From: Trochalopteron elliotii
Lineage: Eukaryota; Chordata; Aves; Passeriformes; Leiothrichidae
Length of the DNA stretch: 64,000 nucleotides
Assembly (NCBI GenBank): GCA_024734555.1
Contig: JANPWX010020040.1
Span: 796,161-860,160, forward strand
Direction: 5' to 3'
Both the position numbers and the translations under genes were made by a program. This document shows positions 19,626 through 33,010 of the stretch, piece by piece (position 1 is the stretch's first letter; each line of letters begins with the position of its first letter). The notes under the pieces were generated by a model that searched no databases, was not told the origin of the DNA, and saw nothing but the letters and a program-made list of their open reading frames with translations.

Positions 19626-20902
19626 TTTCCAAGTGAGTAGAGGTTTGTGTTACCATTTTTTTTTTCCTTCCTATCTCTGACACAGGGTAAGGGTCTGGCC
19701 AGAGCATAAACAGACCACATAATATGCTCTGGAGTGTTATTAATCCCTAGTTCATAAATGTTAATGACTTTCCTGCTCATGGCTAATCCAGACAGAGAAA
19801 AGTGGTTTTGAGATTAGAAGATAAATCCTTACTTTCATGGCAGGCCCAAAGGACTATGAAGCATTTGGGAAAATGACATGTTAGCATCAACACCAATTCT
19901 GCATCAGGATGCACCAGCACAGACTTATGTTCCTGAGAGGCATCCCATTTACCACGTGTGTGTTGCAAGATCCCATTTTGCATAGGTTTTTCCATGAAAG
20001 TTCAAGCCCTGTTAAGGCTGAGAATATAAAGAGAAAAAATATCAAGAGAGAGTCTGTAAGGTGAAATGACAGATACCTCCTGTACCTGTTCTCTCACCAT
20101 TCATTTCATTCCCTTTCCTTTGTTACTTTGTCAGTGTGGACTGTGTTCTTGCAGTCCCCCAGACAGTTAAAATTCGGCTCTCAACATGGACAGCTTGAAA
20201 GGAACCCAGGTTTTATAGTCTTTCCTGAGCAATCTCAGAAGCACAGCTTCAGGAAAACAGCTGTGTTTCTACTCTTATCTGAACAGCTGAGAGAAAGAGA
20301 GAGATATCAGGCTGATGCATATTCGATCTGAAATTATTTATATACATGTAGATATTTTTTTGCATGTATATCTAAAAATACATGGAGGTACATGTAGATA
20401 TGCATATGTATACACATAGGGAAAGAAAATGTATACCAGGTAGATATTTCAAAGTGCTATAGTAAATGCCTGTTCAAACTACTATTACATTGGTTTGTGT
20501 GTTTTTGAGCATTAGGGATGAGGCTTTTCAATATTTTCATATTTCATCATCTCCCATCTCTATCAAAGAGATGAAAGTTATGTTGGGACAAAGGAAAAAA
20601 TATAAGCAACTATCACATCAAAGTAAAGCCACCCTAAACTTTTCAAGTGCCCAGGCCCGAGAACTGGTATCACAGGATATTGTCATACTGCAATTTCAGG
20701 GAAAGGTATTGTGACAATAATAAGAAGGGCCAAATTCTTGTGAAAATGGCTGTTTCTTCAACATGCTTGTTAATACAAGCCTCAGGAGATGTTGAAAGTT
20801 CTTTCTGACTTTTGCCTGCTAGCTGATGCAAATATTTCCTATTTTAAATATTTATACATGACCCTCATGGCAATCAGGGTTGGTGATGAGTAAGAATCAT
20901 GA
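19626..20902. other. no gene seen; AT-rich microsatellite-like patch
   Basis: Unique sequence. At about 20336-20415 there is an alternating purine-pyrimidine patch rich in TACATGTAGATAT and ATGCATATGTATAC units. No coding or RNA signal was found. Confidence 0.45.
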
Positions 20903-21075
20903 AGAGATCACAGAATAACAGAATTAAGTTGGAAGGTGTCTTAGAGGTCATCCAGTCCCAAACCCCTGCCGTAGACAGGGACACCTTCCACTAGACCAGG
21001 CTGCTCAAAGCTCCATCCAACATGGGCTTGAACACTTCAAGTTTTGGGGTATCCACAGCTTCTCTGGAATGTGGA
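20903..21075 (-). mobile_element. CR1 LINE 3' end
   Basis: GATCACAGAATAACAGAATTAAGTTGGAAGG-type start followed by GTCATCCAGTCCCAAACCCC and CTAGACCAGGCTGCTCAAAG. This is the reverse complement of the CR1 3' end, so the insertion is on the - strand. Confidence 0.75.
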
Positions 21076-21499
21076 AGTGTTCCATATTTAGCCAAACTGA
21101 CTTGGAACCTATCTGGAATAGAAACTGAGGATGCTTTCTGCAAAATGTCATGAGTAAGTCAGTTTTAGGTTTCCAGATAGCCTTATCAACAGGTGTGTCC
21201 AAAAACCCAAGAACACGCAGCCCATGAGTAAATGTTAATTCCTTAAGTCTTTTGTCTCTGTTGTTCTAAGTAGAAAAAAAGTTATCAAATATAAGATAAA
21301 AGGTTGGTCAAAAATGCAAATTAAAAAAAAAAGCATTGTAGGGGATGGTTTCCCCAGGGAAAAAGAGAACCCAGGAATAATGGCTTGGAAACTCTGTTCA
21401 AAATGTCATAAACAAGAAGCTCATTCACATGCTCTCTATGCAAATTGTTACTAGAAAGTTCTTGGTTCTTTGTGTAACCATAGTGCAGAAATTTTTTTA
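21076..21499. other. nothing recognised
   Basis: Unique AT-rich sequence between a CR1 end and a probable LTR; no gene or RNA signal seen. Confidence 0.4.
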
Positions 21500-21840
21500 G
21501 TGCAGAAATTTTAATATTCTTAACCGTTGTCCCCACTGAACCCTTCCCTCAGACCCCATCTTAACTCCCCACCCACACCAGGGTGCGTAAGTACCCCTGT
21601 CTGACACAAGACCCTGCCTTTGGCATTCTGCCTTTTGCCCCTTGTTCCTGCCTTGGTCCAGTTTGCTCCCACACAGTGGATGCCTTATTGTTTGTTCTTT
21701 TCATGTTATTAAAATTCCTTTTTGGACAACTGGATGAAAGGTGCCTCTCTCTCCATTAAGTCACCACAGAGCTGAGTCCCGAGGAAACTCCGAGGGGTCT
21801 GATCATCTGAACTCAGACCCCTCAGAAGTTTCAAAGCATT
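21500..21840 (+). repeat. probable LTR fragment with a strong hairpin at its end
   Basis: A C-rich stretch with CACCAGGGTGCG is followed by an ATTAAA poly(A)-type signal (21709-21714) and then TGCCTCTCTCTCCATTAAGTC, resembling the R-U5 part of an avian LTR. The end carries a long inverted repeat (21784-21832). Clear TG/CA ends and a target duplication were not found, so extent and strand are tentative. Confidence 0.4.
21784..21832. repeat. inverted repeat / hairpin
   Basis: GAGGGGTCTGA (21792-21802) pairs perfectly with TCAGACCCCTC (21813-21823) across a 10-nt loop. After a small internal loop (CC opposite AGA), GAAACT (21784-21789) pairs with AGTTTC (21827-21832). This gives 17 base pairs in all. 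Confidence 0.85.
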
Positions 21841-23524
21841 GTTCACCATACATATCCATTTAATTTTTGAATTTTAGAACGTATTTTGCACTACACAACC
21901 ATCACAGTCATAACCACTACTCTTTTGCATGTTACAATATTGCCAGTTGAAAAGCTTGGAAAATTAATAGCTGGAGTGGCTCGCTCCTGGAGACATCCCC
22001 GCTGCTTGGTGTAAACTGAAGTCCATCTGAACCTGGTACAGTCAACACTAACAGTATGTTAATAAAATATCCTAGTTATGAGCATTCTGGTTTGTCTGGG
22101 ACAGAAACTAAAATATAAAAAATTTATAAAATCACAAGTAAAATTATGTTTCTTGCAGGGCTCAGAAATATAAAAACAAAACAAAAGAATCACTTATCAA
22201 GTATACTAGGAGTAAAAAAGATTTGAAGAGTGAAATATTTCCATCACTAAGTAGCAATAAAATGATACTAAAAAATGATAAAAAAATGATATAAAATGAT
22301 AAGAAAAGATGTATTCTATATGAGAAGTTAGCTTTCATATTTGAAAGAGGCAATATGAAGTACTTGTAGCAGATGAGGTCAATTAAGCACTTTTCAGTCC
22401 AGCAGCAACCAATAAAGATAGAGAAATATTATTTCTAGACATGGACATTTACAGACCATGGGACTGAAATTCTCATGTCAGGAATGTGAGTGTGTGCCCT
22501 AAGTGCTCATCTTCCTGTTAATGCAAATTTGTATTATTTTTTTAGAAAAAGAAAAAAACAAAATAACACAAACCAACCACAGGATGCTAAAAAAAATAGC
22601 ACTATTGTTCCATTATATATATATTAAAAAACCCTAGATCTCAGTTGTGGGTAAGACAATGGAAAATTTTACCAAACACTCAGAAAATACAAAACTGAAT
22701 AGTATATAATTGGTAGAAAATTGGTAGGATATGATCAATAATTAATAGCAACAACAACAATAATATTAATGCTTTATCAAAAATAGGCTCTACAGAGCAA
22801 ACCTAGTTTAGTGTTTGGGGCTGTTTATAAATGACTTGATAAGAATAACTCTGCTATACATTGAAGTATTTCTTACTTCAGCACACCATTTTGATTAAAA
22901 AATATGTACTTCAGAGTGTCATCGACACACACACACTTCTCTGTGCTATCCTGCCCAGTGATTAACTGACAGCTGTGAAAAAAAAAAAAAATTATCAATA
23001 AGAAATCACCAGGGCATATGAGAAGGTTAGAAAATGGTTTTGTGCCCATCAACATTTTAAACAGGAAACAGGAAGCAAATCTAAAGTCATTACTGGTGAA
23101 ATGCACAGATGACACAATATTTGTCCTTCCTTTAGCTGATTGAGGGATAAATATTACCAATATCCCAGCAGCCCTACAAAGGCATGTGGGCTGGTTGGTA
23201 AAATGGTCTCTTCCATCCAAGATATTTAGTTTTTCTGTGTTTGGTTCTTTAAATGCAATCACATATTTGGGAACCACAGATGCACCCCAAACACAGGACA
23301 ATAGAAACTGAAGACTTTGAAAAGGTTAAGTGTAAACAGTGATTTTAAGAGAGACGCTGATAGAAGAGAAGCTTGTGTGATGCTAGACTGCATAAAAAGG
23401 GAAGAAGTAGGAAAGGGTGGAGAAAATATTCCATTTCAGTGTTCAGCATTCATAAGATTGAGACTAGAATGCAATTGCGGCATCTGCATGAATAAAAATA
23501 AAGAGTTTATTAAAAAAAAATGAG
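21841..23524. other. no gene seen, very AT-rich
   Basis: No gene recognised. It contains GATAAAAAAATGAT-type simple sequence near 22260-22310, a short TA run near 22613-22624 and a short CA run near 22926-22937. The 142-codon - strand frame at 22873-23301 shows no domain. Confidence 0.45.
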
Positions 23525-23800
23525 CTGGGTGCAGAAAAGAGCCATGGAAGTGATTTCTGGTCCAGAGAAACTGCTTCACAGAGAGAGACTTAAAGAGCTC
23601 AATCTGTTCAGCCTATTAAAACAAAGACTGAGAGGTGACTGCAGTACAGCGTATCAGTACCTTCACAGGGAAAGAACGCTGGGTATTAATGGGCTCTTTA
23701 ATCTAGTGGGGAAAGGCACATCAAGAACTAATGACTGGGAGCTGAAGCCAGACAAATTCAAATTAGAAATTAGGCACAACGGAAGAGATGATTAACCAGA
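23525..23800 (+). mobile_element. ancient CR1-like LINE remnant
   Basis: The series AAAAGAGCCATGGAAGTGAT, CTGGTCCAGAGAAACTGCTT, GAGAGACTTAAAGAGCTCAA, CTGTTCAGCC, GGGCTCTTTAATCTAG and GGGAGCTGAAGCCAGACAAA matches the pattern of an old amniote CR1-related family rather than the younger avian CR1 seen elsewhere here. A partly open frame (23520-23795) runs through it, a relic of the LINE. Assignment is by recognition. Confidence 0.6.
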
Positions 23801-24849
23801 GTCACAAACTACTGAGAGAAACTGTTTTCTCCATTGCTTGGTATCTTCAAAATCAGAAAAGAGAGTTTGGGTTTTTTTATTTTTCAGATCACTTTTGGCT
23901 GAAGTTTTATTTCTTAATAAAAAGACATAGCCCAAGTTCATGCAGCTTGACATGATACAGGTTGGTGGCAGAGGTTTCTTTATGTGCACTGAGATGACAA
24001 AAAGCTAAGTGAAATATAGTTAGCACAGAGACGAGGCTAAGCTAACTAATCTGGCCCATTTGTTAAAGCCTCAGTCTCAAGAGTCTTTTGTGCTTTTCAG
24101 TTGGCACAAGGAAATGCAGCTTGTCTTTTTTTATGTGAAATAGCCTATAGAAATATCCTTTCTTGTAAATAGGGATATGTTTTACATCCCTAAAGAGACG
24201 CAGTATTAACATAACTTTGTCCAGGTACAAGATCAGAACTTTAATTTCAGGGTTCACAGTTCACAAAGCTGTCTTCCAATTTTAAGGGTCAATATTCTAC
24301 TTTAAATATATATTCTTGTGAATAACATTAAGTAACTGAGCTCTAGATCTCCTTTCTAAGTCTTTTTGTCTGTTTTGGGCGGTTTTTGGGTTTTGGTGGT
24401 TTTTTGTTTCTTTAGTTTTTAATGAAATGCAGAGGAAAAAATGAGAGATGCAACACAAAAGAACTAGAAAATTAAACTCAAATAAATTAATAAAATGTGA
24501 GCTGTGTTGCTAGAGTTGTCAATTTGTTAGCCACAATAAAGGGACTACTGCCATTTTCTCAAACAGTAATTCCAGGAAACCTATGTACATGCACAAGTGT
24601 GACATGAGTTGTAATACGCTGCTAGATGTTACTTTTCTCATTACAAGCAGACAAACAGGTACCAGGGATGATGATTACACAGACTATGTATCCTTCTATT
24701 ATTTCCAGATGGCTCTGCTTTTTTGTGATTTTAATGCCATTGTAAAATGTATTTATTATGTATTTATTAAGAGTATGTCCTCTTTTTTCTTCTTTTTTTT
24801 TCATTCTTTTTCTTTTCTCTTTTGTTTTCTTTTTCTTCTTTTTGTTTGC
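23801..24849. other. no gene seen
   Basis: Unique AT-rich sequence with a T-rich patch at about 24780-24846 just upstream of a CR1 copy. No coding, RNA or LTR signal recognised. Confidence 0.4.
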
Positions 24850-25586
24850 TGATACCCCAGAGTGCTGTGCAGCACTGAGGAAGAATAATGCCATGCACTC
24901 CATGCCCCAGTACACTCTGGAAAGAAGCACTGTCTAGAAGGAGCTGGGGGTCCTGGTGGACAAGAACCTGTGCCTCTGCCACTGAACCAGCAGTGTACCC
25001 TACTGGAAGCCCAGTGGTGCCCTGGGCTGCCTTAGGAAGAGCATTACCAGCAGGTTAGGGAGGTGATCCTGGCCCTCTTGTGAGTCCTGTGCCACATGTA
25101 GCACTGTGCCCAGTTCTCAGCTCCTCAGGACAGGGGAGACAGAGCTCTCAGGGAAATTCCAGTGGAGAGCTTACAAGGATGATTAGGGACTGGAGTGTCT
25201 CTGTTACTAGGAAAGGCTGAGGGAGCTGGGCATGTTCAGCCTCAAGAAGAGATGACAGAGAAGGGACCTCATCCCTGTCTGTCAGGGTCTGCAGGGAGGT
25301 GTCAGAGGATGGACTAGGTTCTGCTCAGTGGTGCCCAGCACTGGGACATGAGACAATGGGCAGGAACTGATGCCCATAGAGTTCTACCTGAACATGAGGA
25401 AGAACTTCACCGTGCAGTGACTGAGCACTGGGACAGAATGCCCAGAGAGGATGAGGAGTCTCCCTCACTGGAGATACCCCAGAACAGCCTGGATGCAATC
25501 CTAGGCATGTGCCATGTGCTCAGGCATGACCAAGATGTGCTCTGGGTGGTCCCTCCAATCTAAGTCATTCTGTGATTCTGTGATTA
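24850..25586 (+). mobile_element. CR1 LINE fragment, 3' end
   Basis: Clear CR1 3' region: GGAGCTGGGGGTCCTGGTGG, AAAGGCTGAGGGAGCTGGGC, GTTCAGCCTCAAGAAGAGA, GTGGTGCCCAGCACTGGGAC, AACATGAGGAAGAACTTCAC, and the end TGGTCCCTCCAATCTAAGTC followed by ATTCTGTGATTCTGTGATT. Orientation is +. Small open frames inside it are LINE relics. Confidence 0.88.
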
Positions 25587-27351
25587 AACACAAATCCATT
25601 CTTAGTATCTGGATTTTATATTTTCAGGGTGGTCACTATACTGCATTTTCCAGCAGATCTGATTTCTTTTTTTTTCTTTTTTCCAAAGCACAACATAAAG
25701 AGTAGAAATAAAATATACATGCTTCAAATTTACATACATTCCTTTGTACACATTTAAAGAAGGACCACGTTCCTGTTCAAAAATAGTTTAAAAATTAATT
25801 CAGTGTCTATGAGATCTAGTCTAGCTGTTTAATTATATTTTTTATGAGTGTTCACTGTTTAGGGTTGCCATGTCAATGAAATTGTTGCCTCTTCTTTGCC
25901 TTCTCACTACATGAGAAAGGATTCTGATTTCAGAATGGCCTTTTAAGATAAATAATGCATTTTTCCCATTTTTTTCCAGAATTCATGCGAAGTAATTTGA
26001 AACAATTGATGTCAAGGTTACAAAGAAAAAATAAACATCAGATCATGATAGGAATATGGTTATGGCTGGAGTCCCCAGTTAGGTCTCAGTCTCCTCTGAG
26101 TTACACCCAGACCAAACACACACAATGCAATGGTGACACCAAAGGCTTTACAGATGAGGTAGAATTGGCCAGGAACTTCTATGGGAATAAATCTTTGTAA
26201 ATTCTTATTGAAATCCAGATCTATACACTCTAAAATCAATTACCAGCTTTATTTTTGTGAAAAAAAGCCTTTGTGGCATGTGGAGAATATATTTGCAAAA
26301 GAATGAAGCTTAGACTGAAGAGACAAAAAGCACGTGGTAAAGGTGATAGATGCTACCAACATTCTTTTTTCAATTTGATTTTCTGCAAATATCTCATGAT
26401 TTTCAGTAACACTAGGAAACACTTGCAATAGTTCTCCTTGTTTCTACCGTTTCACTTTATAAGTCCTCAAGAAGTCAACTTTCCAAGGATTTGGGAAAAC
26501 TCAGTATATTCCTGAAAAATGAGCTGGCTTAAGCCTGAGAACTTCTGCCTGAGATTACAAGTCCTGAACCAACCTGATGTAAAATCCTTTGAAATGACCC
26601 AAAGAGAAAGTGATGAAACCTTACACAGTTCAGTAAAAATTGTCTAGAATTTTCTATTTTATATGTTTTCCAATCAAATAAGAGAAACTTTTAATACTAG
26701 TATATTATTTTTTAATTTTATTTCATTTTGACACATGATTCACTGTAGAGGTCACAAGAGCATCAAAGTACAGTCTATGCAGGGGGACATGGAATTTCTT
26801 TTATTAACCTTACATTTAATTTTTAAAATATTAGAAAATGTTAAAGATACTAAAAATAACACATGCTCTTGAAGTGCAACTTGATCAGTCCAGGTTGGAG
26901 AGACGGAAAATATCTGCTATTAGGGATTGTGCAGTCCTGGAGATAATCACACAGGAAATTAAAGGAGTTTCTATCCCTGGATGCTTTCAAGACCAGGCAG
27001 GTAAAAACGTGACTGGTCTAACACAATACTGTCTTACTTCAAATAGGCAGCTGGACAAGAGCTTTCAAAAGATGTCTCACAACCAATGTATTCTATAAGT
27101 AGCAAAATAATTGCAACATGTATTGGATCACTTCTTTTAAACTAAATTTGTTAATCAAGGCCTAATAAGTGATATCTGATAAATCATAAGGACACCATAA
27201 CTTGTGTATTAAATATTCTAAGATCTCTTAATTCAGTATTTTGCACCTTACGTTGCTCTATAGAAAGCAAAAAAGTATTTTTTATGAACAATTACTAAAT
27301 AATCTGGATTTAGAAGGGATTTCTAAGACACATAAAAACCCTTTTTTACAG
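25587..27351. other. no gene seen
   Basis: Unique AT-rich sequence. Open frames of 81-86 codons at 25955-26200 and 26838-27098 show no recognisable domain. Confidence 0.4.
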
Positions 27352-27600
27352 GATCATAGAATCTTTTAAGTTGGAAACAACCTTTAAGATCATCAAGTCC
27401 AACAGCAGACCCAGCACTGCTAAGCTCACATGCCCCTAAGCCCCACAACTGGATGGTGACTCAGCCCTGAACACACTGTTCCCATGCTTGTCAAATTCTT
27501 CTTTTGATGAAGAATTATTTCTGTAATATCTAATTTAACCTCCCCTGACTCAACTTGTGGCTATTTCCTCTTGTCCTACTACTTGTTACTTTTAGATGTG
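27352..27600 (-). mobile_element. CR1 LINE 3' end
   Basis: GGATCATAGAATCTTTTAAG, GTTGGAAACAACCTTTAAGA and TCATCAAGTCCAAC are the reverse complement of the CR1 3' end. They are followed by CR1-like TCCCATGCTTGTCAAATTC and CTCTTGTCCTACTACTTGTT. Insertion is on the - strand. Confidence 0.8.
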
Positions 27601-30600
27601 TTTGTTTTATTTTATTTTGACTTTATGAAAAAAACAAAAAAATCATCTGAATAAAAATAAAATTTTAGTGCCAATTTTGTTATGATACCACATTTTGACA
27701 TATTTTAGAATGAAACATTATAGCTTTCAATTTCCAAAATATAATTTCTGTTATTCCCTTGAAAGATTAAACCTCTCCTTCCTGCTGCGTCTTCAAATAA
27801 AAGAAAAAGTTTAAGTTTTTTATTTGAATATTTTATTTGGTGATCCATTTGTGGTACTTTTCATTTTGTGTATTTATATTTGAGAGAAAATAAATTAAAA
27901 TAATGAAAACAGTTTCATATTGATGTGTTTTCCTTCTCTCCAACTCTGTGTTTTCTATTTCAACCTTCAAGTGCAAAAACAAAAAATAATCGGTATTCTA
28001 GCACTTTTACCAATCAGTTACTTATTGCATTAATCAAAAATACAAATTATTATACAAAATATATTGAAAAAAAAATCTTTACCATGTAGATTTGGAATGT
28101 GACCCTAGAGCTTCGGTATCCACCTTTAAAAAAAAATAAAGATGGAACTTTTCTACCACAGTCTTTCAAAATTTATACATTTAGAATGCTTAATACTATA
28201 TAGAGTTATTTCTAATTTACAGCAGTCTGACTCTCCTAAATACAGGGCTTTTTATTGTGATTTACACCACTGTTGCTGAGTTCTGAATCACAACCTTGTC
28301 CGTATTTATGGTTTTCACAGTCCCTTTGGTTGTATGTAATTTTTACAGTAGAATAAAAATAGCAGACCCCTACTTAAAGGACCTTATCATCATAGATCCT
28401 TAATTACAGCTATGTTAAAGTAACCTCTACAGTGGCCCACGAGCCAAAGCAACAATAAATAAAAGGGACTGTAAAGTGAGTAGCTTCTTCCAAAGGGAAA
28501 TGTCAGCCTGCGCAAGGAAATGTCACCAGCGCAATAACATTTCCCACTGCAGCACAGGGTGGGCGCAGAGCAGAGAGAGGAGCTGGTGCTTTGTGGAGGG
28601 TGTGTGTGGTGAGAGGCCGGGGACTCACAGGACAAAGCAGGAGGAGTTGCCAGGTGGGTAACCTCCTCCCATGGAGGGAATGGACTGTCAGGATGAGCCA
28701 AAGTGCAGGCTCTGTCCTGGAACCCTGAAATGACGCTGCTGCCTCAGTTTGATATCATTTGAGTCCTATTTATTTTAATTCAGACCCTACACAGCCATCC
28801 CTGGAAGCAGAAGACACCTTTTCTTCCATAGATGTGTTTCTGCAACAGCTGACATGGCAGTGTCCATCAAAAGAGAGTAAACAAACCAGAAGTTCACCAG
28901 CCTCTGTCTTCTGGGTGAGTTGGTCACATATGATAGATTGAGAACACTGTGGCAGAATGCAGCTGTCCTACAAGAAGCCTTGTACACAAAATATGGAGGA
29001 AGTTTTCTCATTTTCCTACAGGCAGCATGTGTATCAGCAGTATTTACTTTCTTTCTAAATCCCTGCTTCCATCTCCAGTAAACTGCAGTTTTGATTTTGC
29101 TCTGCCTCCCACCACATGGGCTGCAGCGACAACCCTTTAGTTCTGGATTTGAAATACCCCACTCTGGGCCAGACAGCTTCCCCCTTTTGTCTCTCATGCA
29201 TCCATCTTTTGGGATGCTAGATTGCTAATCCCTTCTTATTTTTGTTGCAGGAAGAGGTCTTGCTTCATTTGCTGATTCTGAAAGACCATGCCTAACACAG
29301 TGTCTGGCTTTAATGAACTCAGTGATTATCTCTGTTCTGAGAGCAGATGTAAGAGCTCTTGGTGCAGTAATGCCAGTGAACAAAACACTCAGACCAAAAA
29401 GAAAAAGGGCATCTGCCAACTCCAAGCAATCATTAAGCTTAGTACCTGTAAAAAGTAGTAACAAGGCAGGTGAAATTAGTTAACCAACTATGACATGGAC
29501 TGAAACATGCTCAGCAACAACTCTAGGAAAGACAGTTTAGCTAGTAGTAGGAAATAGGACTTAACACAGAGATTTTTAGGCTGAAGATGGAAATTTGCAT
29601 AGTGAAACATAGACTGTAATGCATTATGCACCACATATAAATGAAAAATAACCTCTGGTCAACAGCACAAGGCATATGATTCCCTCTGCATTTGGCTTTA
29701 GCAGTAAGCATGAAAGGTTTGCTGGGACTTTCTTTCCCTACACTAACTGAACTTGTTCTAAGGTGCAATGAGGATCAGACCCTTTGCTTAGGGGGAATCA
29801 AAGGGGAAATCAAACACAGCAAATGCCTCTGGCCCTACCCCTCCAGTCTGTGCCACATCATATAATAAAAGATCCAACCTTACATCTCAGAAGAACAAAC
29901 TTTTTGAAGTTGCTCAAAGATGATATGTGCTGCCAATGTCCTTTAACCACTTTTAACTGCCAGAGTTCTCACCTGGAAAAAACGGCTTCATTTTCTCAGC
30001 AGAGGTGAAATATTTTTTTCTTCCTCCTCCGTCTCTCCCAGCTCCTTTGCATCTTTTCAATTTATGAAATGCTTTGGGATCATTCTGGGAGAAAAGCTCC
30101 ATGCAGTATAACCACATTAGCTTGTAAAGCAAACAGGAAAAAAATGGCCTGTTGGTCATAAACAAGCTGTCTGCAAATTTTTCTTATGGTATCTCTGCAC
30201 TGGATCTTATTCAGGACTGCAAGATGTGGTGGTTTGTTTTATACTGATGGGGACTGTTGCCAGGGATTCCATCTCAATATAGATGTTTGTAATACACAAC
30301 GTGTGTCAGTCTCTTCAGTCAGTTGTTGGTAATAGAGTTTGAAAGGCATATAGTGACAGTATAAATGCATATGGTATATCTGAATATTTTGTTAGAAGAA
30401 TGATGGGTCCTGGCTGCTTAGGATGCTACATGGACTTCTGTGCAACCTGCATTTTTACCAGCTCTGTCTTCCAAACTGGAAATAAAGACAAGCGATGCTG
30501 GTTTCCCTTTACTGTCAGTGGAGTGAAATCTGTAGGTGAATTCATCTGACCTGCCTTTGACCTTTAGCTTAGAATGAGATGAGCTTCTTTCTGTATTCCT

Positions 30601-31564
30601 ATTCACTGACTATGAAAACAAGACCCACATGATGAGCTGAACAACTGGAGCCCTATGCAATTCCTTAAACTTAGGTCCTGCCTAAATTTCTGATGAACCT
30701 CTGTTTTCTGGGACCAGCATCCTTTTGTCAATATGTGGTATCTGCCAGCCCTTTTAGCTGTCTCACCCTAGAGCACTTTGGGTGTTACCACTTTTACATG
30801 AGCAGGTGAAAGTCCCAGGTTAATCTCAGTCCTGGGGGACCTTTTCAGTAGACCACAAGCAGGTGCTAGGGCACCACATCTGGTTTCCACTGGCAAGTGG
30901 TTCCAGATGTCTCCATAAAGTCTTTCTCCACATAGATCAGCTCTGTGTGGATGTCTCCAAAATGCAAGGACACTTCAAGTGTTGTCAGACTTCTATTTTC
31001 AGGCAACTGACTCAAGCCACTATATATCTAAATTTAGGTATTTGCATATGAGCTAGGTGTCTAAGCTTAGAGAGCTATTGGTTGACCAGATATAGACATT
31101 TGCTTCATCTCATTCTAAACCACTAATTGCATTGACTAGACCTCTACTCTCTTTAATGGATACCTGGCCATTTATCTTGCGTGCAGACATCTAAAATTAG
31201 ATGTCTTAATCCCTGAGCCTAATCCTACCACTAACTTTTAGATTCCTAATTAAGATAAATTAATTGAAAACTACAAGACCTTCACACCATTTTTGAGCTT
31301 TCTTTGAGTTTTCACCTACTCTTAGTTGGAAAGGGTAGATGACCACGCTGCTTTCTCCTTTGATAAATTGAAGGAATTGAATAATAATAATAATAATAAT
31401 AATAACAACCAAAACTAACAACAAAAAATCAGAAACTGGGCTTCTGAAGAAAAGAAACCAGCAGCCTCATGTACACAGAGATTTGCTACTTCATTCTGAA
31501 TAGTCATGAAATACCAATCAAAGCTTCAAAAGATGGATTTCTCTGTCATCAAGATAACTATGTC
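27601..31564. other. no gene seen; GC-richer island at about 28400-28740
   Basis: No gene recognised over 4 kb. The piece at about 28400-28740 is more GC-rich than its surroundings and has GGTGAGAGG- and GGTGGGTAAC-type motifs, but no reading frame or promoter layout I can defend. A trinucleotide (TAA)n tract lies at about 31378-31404. The 136-codon - strand frame at 28787-29197 has no recognised domain. Confidence 0.45.
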
Positions 31565-31755
31565 AGGGGAGATTTTAGCTGGTATCAGGAGAAGGTTCTT
31601 CCCACAGAGGGTGGTTGGGCACTGAACAGGCTCCCCAGGGCAGTGGTCAGGGTGGGATTCTTGGGTCTATCCTGTACAGGGCCAGGAGTCAGATTCAGTG
31701 ATCCTTGTGTGTCCCTTCCAACTCATGTTATTCCCTGATTCTGTAATTCTATTAA
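31565..31755 (+). mobile_element. CR1 LINE 3' end
   Basis: AGGAGAAGGTTCTTCCCACA, GAACAGGCTCCCCAGGGCAG, GTGTCCCTTCCAACTCATG and the tail ATTCCCTGATTCTGTAATTC mark a short 5'-truncated CR1 in + orientation. Confidence 0.8.
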
Positions 31756-32809
31756 GAAATAGCTACAGAAGTGGCATATTTTCTCCACCTGTCTAGCAGT
31801 ACTGGCCAGACCTGGCACAGAATTTAGGTAACCTAACCACCAGAGCTTCATGCCAACACTTAAAATCTTGTTAAGCTTGAGCTGCTATGCCATGAGGGGT
31901 GAGTAAAGTTCAGCTCTATGCAGCTGCATATGTAGGCTATACCTTGTTGAAAGTGTTTACTCAAGTTTTGGCTTTTTCTTTTTTTTTCAGGTTTTGTGCT
32001 TAGCTTTTATTGTTGGGGGATTTGTTTATATTTGTAGTTGGGTGGTTTTGTTTGCTTTTGTTTTTATGAAATATCAGGAAACAATTTGTTTTCTTGTTAA
32101 ATAGAGGAGATACAAAGTTTTGACTAACAGCTTTAGATAAGTGTGGTGAAGTTGAAAGGCTGTAACCATGGCATCAATACTAAAAATTTTCAGAAAGCAG
32201 AACATGCACAGGGATAGAATATGCCAGAAGTGTCAAAAGATATTCAAAACTTGTACAAGAATTTAAAAAGCTCATTCTTACCTAATTAGAGGTTATTTAT
32301 ACATCCCTACAGAAAAAGTCCTCTGAAAACTGACCAGTGTTTATTTAAGTTATTGCTTTCTTTTTTTTTTTTCCTCAGAAATTACATCATAGCATTCATA
32401 TGATTTAATTTCTTCAAAGTGACACATATTTTCCATTTCAATGGCTATGGAAGGTAGTGAGTACAAATGTCCCAAGTTTACGTGAAAGGAACTGAGACAA
32501 AGACCAAACCAGAAAGGTATTTAACCTCCTACTTCCTTTTGACATTATCATATAGCAATATCTTTGGAGATGTAGCTATAAACTTTAAAAGCAATATTCA
32601 GAGTACTCACTTTCACATCATAATGGCCAAAAATCAATTTCATTGATTCTATGCTGGCTGTTGAGCAGGGAGAGGTCCTGATTCTCATGTCAGAGGCTCT
32701 GTGAGATCTGTTCAAGAGTCACCTACAACCTGTAGATGTTTTTAAGGATAAGCCTTCATTGTGAAAATGGCTCCCTCCTTGCATTGGTACCTAGCTCCTC
32801 ATACTTGAG
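31756..32809. other. no gene seen
   Basis: Unique AT-rich sequence with T-rich patches near 31975-31988 and 32361-32373. Nothing coding recognised. Confidence 0.4.
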
Positions 32810-33010
32810 TTGTAAAGATCATCTTGTTCCAACCCCTGTCAAGGGTAGGAACACTCTCCACTAGACCAGGTTACTCAAGGCCCCATCCAACCTGGCCTTG
32901 AACACTTCCAGGATCTTCTACAGCTTCTCTGGGTGACCTGTGCCAACATCCTCACAGTAAAGAATTTCTTGCTAATATCTAAACTAAATCTGCCTTCATC
33001 ACACTACCTA
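32810..33010 (-). mobile_element. CR1 LINE 3' end
   Basis: GATCATCTTGTTCCAACCCC, CTAGACCAGGTTACTCAAGG, CCATCCAACCTGGCCTTGAA and GAATTTCTTGCTAATATCTAA are the reverse complement of CR1. The outermost terminal tail is degraded. Confidence 0.8.

Noticed and set aside
24622..24982. Lys/Glu-rich - strand frames of 71-102 codons
   Set aside because: They translate a T/C-rich low-complexity patch next to a CR1 copy.
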